Shown here in pieces: positions 44,501-53,500 of a stretch of DNA of 64,000 nucleotides. The position numbers and the translations under genes were made by a program. Source of the stretch: Pelobates cultripes (taxonomy: Eukaryota; Chordata; Amphibia; Anura; Pelobatidae); NCBI GenBank assembly GCA_933207985.1, contig OW240917.1, positions 238,692,693 to 238,756,692 of the forward strand. Reading direction: 5' to 3'. Every line of letters begins with the position of its first letter. The stretch's first letter is position 1. The notes below the pieces were generated by a model, which saw nothing but the letters and a program-made list of their open reading frames with translations, searched no databases and had not been told where the DNA came from.

Positions 44501-47500
44501 TAACTTTGGGAATGCTGAGGGGGGGAGGGTTCCCTCTCTCCCTGGCTGTCCAGTGGCTGCTGGGCTGGGCGGGTGGCTGGCGAGGGATCACTTCCTCTGT
44601 GCGGTCTGCTCAGCTCCCTCGTGCACTTCAGAGTGAGCCTGGGAGCCGGGATATGACATCATATTCCGGCTCCCAGCCTCACTCTGCGGCGTGCGAGGGA
44701 GCTGAGCAGACAGCTCAGAGGAAGAGCTCCCTCGCCAGCGCAGCCCACCCAGCGCCGCCCGCCCGCTAGGCATGTCAGTTAGCCGCAAGGCTAACAAGAC
44801 ATTTGCCCTGGGCATTTGGGGGGCGGCTTTTTTTGCCGCCCCCTGGAAAATGCCGCCCAAGGCAAATGCCTTGTTTGCCTCGTGGCTAAAACGCCCCTGC
44901 TCAGGGCACTATAGTGCCAGGAAAACGAGTATGTTTTCCTGGCACTATAGTGGTCCTTTAAGAAAGAATAGGTTTAACATGTAACAATAAAATTTACATA
45001 CCATCAATGTTACTATTATGTATGGCAGTAAACATTTTCATTGTAGCACAATGTTGTAAAGTAGTATCTTCTTGAATAAACGCACATTACATTCACCAGC
45101 AAAATCATTTTTCAACTTCCAGGTTTCAAAAATTGAGGTGCGCATTAGATTCGAGTAAATAGGTATGTGCCGATAGAATGTACTTCATTTGGCTCTACAA
45201 GTTTTAGCATGTTTTTAATCAATGTACAGTGTTAGCAGCAAAGGTCAAGGGTTAAATGTTACTGACTGGAGTTTGGGGTTAGTTCTCCGTCCCGTTTTAC
45301 GAATGCTTTCCTCTTCTCTTCTAGCAACTGGCTAGGTATCAACCCGGCACTGCCACCCTTTACCAGACAGGCCTACGTGGATTAAACAGAAAATCAGGTG
45401 ACGGAGGGAAGTCAAGGAATGCAAAGAAGAAGAGATAGCAATGTGCGTGGTAGAAGAACCAAGAAAGTTTGCAAGGGCAGGATATAGAGTATGAACATGG
45501 GGGAAACAGGTTTAAGAGAATGAGAAGAATTAAAAGGAATCAAGACTTAAAGTACAAGATGAAAACAAAGTTGGGAGACTTATCAAAGAAAAAAATGGTG
45601 CAATTTTGGGGCAAACTTCTAAACAGAAGCCAATATAATATCTCAAAACATTTAAAGCAGCCTTCCCTAAACTCCGGCCCTCCAGTTGTTGCTGAACTAC
45701 AACTCACATGATTCTCAGCCTATCTATTTCATTCATAGAATCATGGGAGTTGTAGTTCAGTAACATCTGGAGGGCCTGAGTTTGGGGAAGCCTGATTTAA
45801 AGAGACACTATAGGCACCCAGACTACTTCAGCTCATTTAAGTGGTCTGGGTGCAGTGTCCCTGTCAGTTTAACCATGCAATGGTAATTATTGCAGTTATT
45901 GAGAGACTGCAATAATGACCTTGCAGGGTTAACTCCACCTCTAGTGGCTGACTACCAGACTTTTTGTCTCCTAACTGACTGACAACGTCTGCTAAAACCC
46001 CCTAGGAAAGCATTATTAAATGCTTTACTATGGGGTTGTCCTAATGCAATCTCCGGCAATGCGCATTAGGTCCCCGATGTCGGGGGAGGAGGAGCAAAGG
46101 CAGAGCCCGACTTTGGAGCTGGATTTAGGTAAGTGACAAAAGGCGCAAGCAAGGGTGCACTATAAGCTAGGACAGGGATAGGCAACCTTCGGCACCCCAG
46201 ATGTTGTGGACTACATCCCCCATAATGCTCTTACGCCCATAATGCTGGCAAAGCATCATGGGAGGTGCAGTCCAAAACATGTGGAGTGTCAAAGGTTGCC
46301 TATGCCTGGGCTAATAATACAATTTTGTATTCCTAGCCTATAGTTTCCCTTTAACACTTTGCACTCAGAAGAACACATGCTTTGCCTTGATAAATCTCCC
46401 TCAATAAAGGGAACTGAGTGTGCAAGTTAAAAGAGAGAAATCAGATGACTGAGTAAAAATGTCAATTACATCAATAGAACTGTGGGACAAAGCACTCACA
46501 GTTGTCTAAAATCACAGGTGTACAAGGTGAATTTTAATAAATTCATCGCTCATGCCAAAACAGGTAAGAATAAATTAAGAGGACAGGCACCAATACACCA
46601 TTTATGCATTTTATATCTTTCATCCTCAGTAATTAGTGTATTTTGCATGCCCAATTTTGTAAATTTTTTTGCAAAATCAAAAATAAATGCTTTGCAAATT
46701 TCTATAGTTTACCCCTTTTAACGCTTTGTCCAACCTCCTCCATTCTAAAATACTTCCTTTGTGCTTGTTACTGTATTCCCTTCCTGTCCCTCCTCCTAAC
46801 CTGCTCTAATAACATTTGTGTACAGTTCATCAAGAAGCTCAGTGTATTGTCGGAGCACGTCTAATAATGCACTTGCACTATGTTGCCAGGTTTTCTGGTG
46901 CTTGTTTCCTGGTGTCCCCAGATGTGGGACACCAGGGAGCTAACGAAGGATGGCAGGACAGGATCCAGAAATCAGGACTGTCCCGTTGAAAGTGAAACTG
47001 TTGGGAGGTCTGACAAAAGTTTAAATACCATAGACTAGAATAAAAAGCTCTTGATTGACCAAGCAATTTCTTGCCATAGAAACCATTTGATGATATGTGG
47101 ATTAGGAGAAAACCAAAGAAACCTTCGAGTGATTATCCTTTGCACGTTTTATTATTTTGCATTGGTTGTTTTTACATATTTTTTATACTGCATTATCTAT
47201 ACAGTGCATTAAAAAATTGTGTTCCAACCTGGAGTATTTATAGGAACAAATAGTTAATGAAAGAAGGGAACTGAGTGCAGAGAGAATACTGACCAAGTAG
47301 ATTGGAATAGGCTGTTCGCACTAGTCACTCACTTGCCACCAGTTGGGGTCTTCCTGGTTCACAATCTGGAGGAGGTCTCCTGCCCGAAAGGCCAACCCAG
47401 CTTCCTTGCAAGGGATTAGGCTGTCTTTTGAAGGGTCGTAGCTAAAGTGACATTTTACAAATACCTGTAGAAGAAGAATTAATGATACATCAAAAATATG

Positions 47501-50500
47501 ATTATATTTCTCCTATGCTTTCTTTGACAGGTTTAAGACTGATTATCAGGGTTCCCCCTTGAGGGTCACCTACAAAATTACTTCTATAATAACCTTCTTG
47601 AGTATTTAATCCTTCTAAACACTGGATATGTTATCTATGGCACTGCTCAAAATGTCCACATGCCCAGTAGTCATTGGCAAGTGAAAGTTCAGCCCTGGCC
47701 AATAACAATTCACACCAGATACATGTACCATGGACTCTCCATGCTTGCAGTGGCGAGTAACTTTTAGGAGTGTCTAGTAGCGTAAGACTTGAAATTGTAA
47801 GCCCTGATCTCTAGTATATGCAAAGTCACCATGAGTTAGGCAAGTGGGGTCATGCCTAAGAAATATGTTAAGATGTCAAAGCTTTATAGCACTTGGGATA
47901 TCTCAGTTGGATAACTATATGAAAATAAATGCAGCCTTCTTCCAGAAGCTACCTGCCGCAGAGGGTGCTGCTCCTGGTAGCTGGGAAGTATCTTCAATAC
48001 CACACTTCCACTGGCTTCCCGTAGCATATCTTGCAGAGCTTGAGGGTCGCTTCCTACTTCCCTGCCATTCACCTCTCGAATCACATCCCCTACATGTAAC
48101 AGACCTTGCTGGTCTATAACTCCACCATGTAGAATCCGAGCAATCACCAGCTCCCCTCCTTCCACACGGAATGTTACACCCTACAGGAGTGGAAAAGGAA
48201 GAGAGTGACAAATGTCAATGAGAACATAATTGTTCTGCTTGGACTAGCAGTACCTGCAGCGATTTTCAGCTTACCAGATGTTCCCCAGCACTCTTTCTGA
48301 CTCCCACCATGCGTACAGCATCTGGTGGGACTGGCTGGTTGCTGAGAGTTGGATCCAACAGGGGACTGGGTGGTGGGGTCTCGTAGTTTTTAGATGCCAC
48401 AGAATCATGAGTCTGTAAAAGAGACTGGAGGTAGAAGGACGGGGTAGAGAAAAAGTTAGGGAGACAAAAGTTAAATTTAAGAACACAAATGAAATAATAA
48501 AATTTTAATAATTGAACAAATGAGACAAAAAAGGGACAGAATAGAATTGAAAAGAAGATTCCAAGAAAAAAATGGCCTTTGGCGAGAAATGAAAGGCAAT
48601 GCAAATAAAGGTAAGAAAAGTAAAAGTGAAGGAAAAACTTGATGAAAACAACAAAAAAAGAAAAAAATATGACTTTGAAAACGAGTGAAGATTAGATGCA
48701 TTAAAGGCTGTCTACCGATCTACTACCTGGAAATGGGGTTCCTGCAGGATTCGCTGCAATTCAGCTGCTGCCCCACTTGGATCTCTCATTCCTGACATGT
48801 CCTGGAGAATCTCCTGCACCAATTGCAGGTTGTTCTCTCGCACAGCTTCCAGACGAGTCTCTTCCATTCGCTCATGAGCCTGGACAGAGGGCAACAGATA
48901 TAGGAGTTATGTCGTTGGGGAGATGGGTTGAAGGTGGGGGATGATGTGTACAAGGGTTTGGCAGGAATACCATAAAATGTTAGAGAGGAGAGGACAAGAA
49001 ACATGTTTTGAGTAGAAACAAAGTGTGACCAATGGGGTATAGTGTTTAATAGGTGACAATACATTATGGGAGTGAACAAAACTAAATTACATATAACTAC
49101 ACACGCAACATTGCCTAGTTGTACTCTCTAACCTTTCACTAGATGCCTTCACTTTCACTCTACATTCACTTTTCATTCCACATGCACGTTAAATTTTTGT
49201 TAATTCCTGTGTTGTTGCTCTTTCCACAGATAGCTCTGCCATGTATTAACATACTATGTGAAAATTCTTGGTTTTTTTTCCCCTTGCAATTTTTTTTTAA
49301 GGCTGGAACTATTCTTGAGCTACATTTCAATGGCTAGCTGACTTCCTACAACAGTTTGAAGGTCAAATTTAAATACTTATTACGTAATACTTTATAAACT
49401 GCTTAAGCCATATTGATAATTTTGAGATCAATTTGGTACTTAGTGTTTTTGTTTTTTGAAGAGTTTACTTAATGAAATGTATCATTCCTGTCATTATCAT
49501 CCTTTGGACATTTGGGGCTTCTTTGTCCATCTTCTAAAATGTTTTACTCTTTATTTCCATGATAACACATAACAGGGGATGAGGATTCAAATTAATATTG
49601 CTGTCTAGCTTCCACAACTTCAACAATTGAATCTTGTGAAGAGCAGGTGGGCCATGAGTGGAAGGAAGAGGAAGGAGGGTGTACAAAACTGTTTGAAAAT
49701 GTTTCTCAATTCCAAGATGGCTTCATCCATGAATGAAATGGTGCCATCTTCAAGGTCTGCTTAGAGCTGTATTTTCATCTTCTATAGATGCTTTCTAACC
49801 TACAATGCTCTACTTTTTCCTTCCTTTAACTGGCTTTATTTTGGCCAATTTAGATCCCACTGTGTCTTTCAAGTACTCACCATTGGACTCTCCATGATGC
49901 CTTTAAGAAAGATTAGATCCAAGTCAGAAGAAGGCGGGGTGTCTGCAAGTGTCTGAAAGACCCGCTCCATGGCTTAAGGTTCGAAAGAGAGAGACGAAAA
50001 AAGACAGAGAAACACTATTATTATTTTATTATTTATATAGCGCCATCAGATTCCATATCAAAAGCATGCATGGATACTTGGAACTACCTTTGTAGCTTGG
50101 TGTTTGGTTCATTAATGGACATCAACAGAATGATTCACTAATCTCTAAATTTTAACAATTACAATGTGAATGGCAAATTTAAAGCTAAAACAGCTGATTT
50201 AAAATCTTCAATTTTGCCTTTCTGATTTAATTAGCTAAATTTTGGAATAACACTGCACATATACTTGCAGTACCTATGAAATTACTGACACAGAATAAGG
50301 TCTATGATTGGCCACTAGAAAAGATATGAAAGTGTACCAAAAATATAAATGTATCTGGTACATCTGAGAAAGTTCTTTAGCTTTTCAAAACAGCAATGGC
50401 ACACACAATGAGTCTGAAAGCACATGTAAAACCTGCTGAGACTCATTGAGATACTATGACAATAATTTTAAATTGTCTGCGGAAAACATTAGATGGCTAA

Positions 50501-53500
50501 TTAGCCGAAATCCGTACACTCATCATGTCAGCCAAACGAAGAGCAATGATGCAAACATAAATTGTAGTTGTAATTCAATTATTGAGTAGAAAGCAGTGTT
50601 TCAGCTAAGCAGACACAAGGGGTTGATGGTATCTAGTAGTATTAGTATAATACTGGGTAGGAGGTCAATGAGCATATGTGGTTTTTAGATAACTAAAATA
50701 AGAATGATATAAAAACGAGTGGATGTGAAAAGTGAATTTATTTGGTAGTTGTGGGTGGAAGTGTTCAGATTGTGCAAGATGTTTTCAGTAAAGTTTAGGT
50801 GTTACCATGTAAAGTAGTTGTGTGATGTTGTAGGGTAGATAGTTACTGTATGAAGGTTGCTGAAGTTCGATGTTACCATATGGCGTAGATAGTAGACGGA
50901 TAATGTCCATTATGTGAGACAGAAGCATGTTGAAAATTGCAGAAGCTCAAATTATAATGTAGCTGATTACTGGAGGGAAAGGGGTAGGCATCCTTTGGCA
51001 CTCTAGATTTTGTGGATTACATCTCCGCTGAGGCTTTGCCAGCATTATGGTTGTAAGAGCATTATGAAAGGTGTAGTCCACAACATCTGGAGTGCCGAAG
51101 GTTGTCTACCCCTAGGGTAAGCTAGTATAGTACACAGGCTATAGCATTGTGATATACTATTATTATTACTCTTTGCTGACTATATACAGCAGAAGATACA
51201 CGAAGTACAGGGTATTTTTTACCATAGGTAGAAGATGCTGGGGGCTGTACAGGGTAGATGTTACTTTGGGAAGTAAAGACAGGTGTAGAGACACAAATCA
51301 TGACAGTGACCATACCTATGAAGGATTTGGACTTTTAAGGCATTGCTGTTGACTATATGAAATGGACAGATGGTGGGATTGTGATTAAAATTAGTGGCTG
51401 CCTGGGGTAGATTGTAACTGAAGTGTATGAGGACTATAAACAGTCCTTATAAAAATGAACCGGTCTTTTATGGTAGTTATAGCATTTGGAGCTTATAGCA
51501 GCACGTATTCGGTGTTGGAGAAGCAGGCAAATAATAAATCCAAAAACATGGAGTAAATGGAGACCCCGTCTAGATAGGGTTTTAAGAGAAAAAATGGGAT
51601 GGCGATTAACAGATAATACAAATAATACAACTGTGTTATTTGAACTCTAAAAGGGGTCAGATATTATGGAAGGATCACAAGTACTTGAGTTGGACAAATG
51701 ATAAATGCTGGGGTTGTATAAGGGCAGATGGGTGGGACATATAAAATAGACACTGTACGAGAAAAATGCTTCAATATAGGAGTATGGGGGAGTACCGGTT
51801 AGGAATTGCAGTGGTAGAATTGGGGAGGTGGAAAAGGTACCTAGAAGATGCAGGTAGTTTGGTGACTTTATGATGCAGTTGAGGTGGAGAGATGGGGAGG
51901 CGGGGAAGGGGGGCTTCTAGGAAGTGTGTTGGGGTATATAGGGAAAAATGGGGAGGTTAACATTCAGTTACCTTCTCTGTGTAAGTCAGACTCGTCTGCA
52001 GAATCCAGAGACACCCCCTCTAGAGAGACCCCACTTACAGGACTGGCCATAACAGGGGGTAGCTGTCTTCCTGTTCCTTAACTCTATTTTCCCCCTTTCT
52101 TTTGCTGCGTCTCTCTGACCCTTGCCCCTCACACCTTATCACTCTAGAGGTTCTCCTTCACCCAATTCCTGAGACTCACTCTGCCTTCTCCCAGTCCTTC
52201 TCCCTGCTCCACTCTAACTGTCTGAATCACCCTCCCCCTGTGTCACCACACCAGCCTCCCCAGCCAGAAGCTGTGCCTTCCCAGGCAAGGAGAGAGGAAG
52301 TCAGATAATGATACACAGGGATGGGGACAGATATGGTGACAGCTCCCAGCTACTGAGGATGACATTTCGCCCTTTCGGACCATTTCTAGCCTTCGTTAAG
52401 GGGTTAAATAGCTGTTACCTGTAAAAATGCCAAATAATGAAGAAGAAAAAGGTGAACATTTCAGGAGCTTCTGGTGGGGAGGCTGGAATCATAATAATTC
52501 TTATCTATTTCTCTATTTAGCAGTCACACTTCCACAACCCCCCCACACTTTGTCAGGGCCCCTTTAAGGCTCTGGTGCTTTGAGCATCACTGCTAGTTTC
52601 CATGGTAACCCAGGGATTATACAGGATGGGTACCAGCCTGCATGCTAGGAGCTTTAACCCTTGAATTTCCTGAATTTACACATCCAGATTTGATGAATGT
52701 GTACACATTTCTGCTATTGAAGTGAAAGAGCGCAGCTAAACGAATGGATAGAAGGACAGACAGACAAATATAGGCCGACAGATGCAATTTGTGTTGTTAA
52801 AATATGATGGCAATCTATATATATATGTGCTAAAAGAGCTATTATTTTGGAATTGGGTGTTGCCTTTTCTGTGCATAATTTACAGGTTAACTGGGGCATG
52901 TTTATTAATACATGCCTGGATGGTGAGCCCCCTCCTCAGGCTCACTGGGGTCCTGTCACATAGAAGTCACTGCACATTGTGACAAGAGCACGGAGGGTGC
53001 AGACAGAGAGAGCGAGAAGGCATAGGGAAAGGATGACGGTGGGGGGGGATTTATTGGAGAAAAAGAGAGTGTAACAAGAAAGAAGGGGTGAAAGAACTGG
53101 CGATAATTAAACTCAAAATAGTGATAAATCTAGTTACTGAACCAGCACAAAGCAGGGGAATAATGAGACGGAGAGAAACAAGAACAAAATAGAATAAGAG
53201 CATAAAGATGGAAGGCCTGTGTGGATCATAAAGGAAAGAGGTGGGATTAATTGTATAGAAAATAGGAGGAGTTATAGGGAGAGGTTATATGGAGTAATAG
53301 GAGGAGTTATAGGGAGAGGTTATATGGAGTAATAGGAGGAGTTATAGAGAGAGGTTATATGGAGTAATAGGAGGAGTTATAGGGAGAGGTTATATGGAGT
53401 AATAGGAGGAGTTATAGAGAGAGGTTATATGGAGTAATAGGAGGAGTTATAGGAGAGGCTATATGGAGTAATAGGAGGAGTTATAGGGAGAGGTTATATG

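Larger units (their letters stand above)
43118..45166. mobile_element. Outer element of a three-level nest
   Basis: Left end ATATTTACTCAAATCTAATG then CGCACC; the right end is the inverted partner (GGTGCGCATTAGATTCGAGT). Inside lie a short tandem repeat, a T2 MITE and, within that, a hAT element. Superfamily not assigned. Located in MPP2 intron 7. Confidence 0.7.

Noticed and set aside
47844..48119. Open frame on + strand
   Set aside because: It is antisense to the MPP2 PDZ exon, whose - strand frame is conserved with MPP2.
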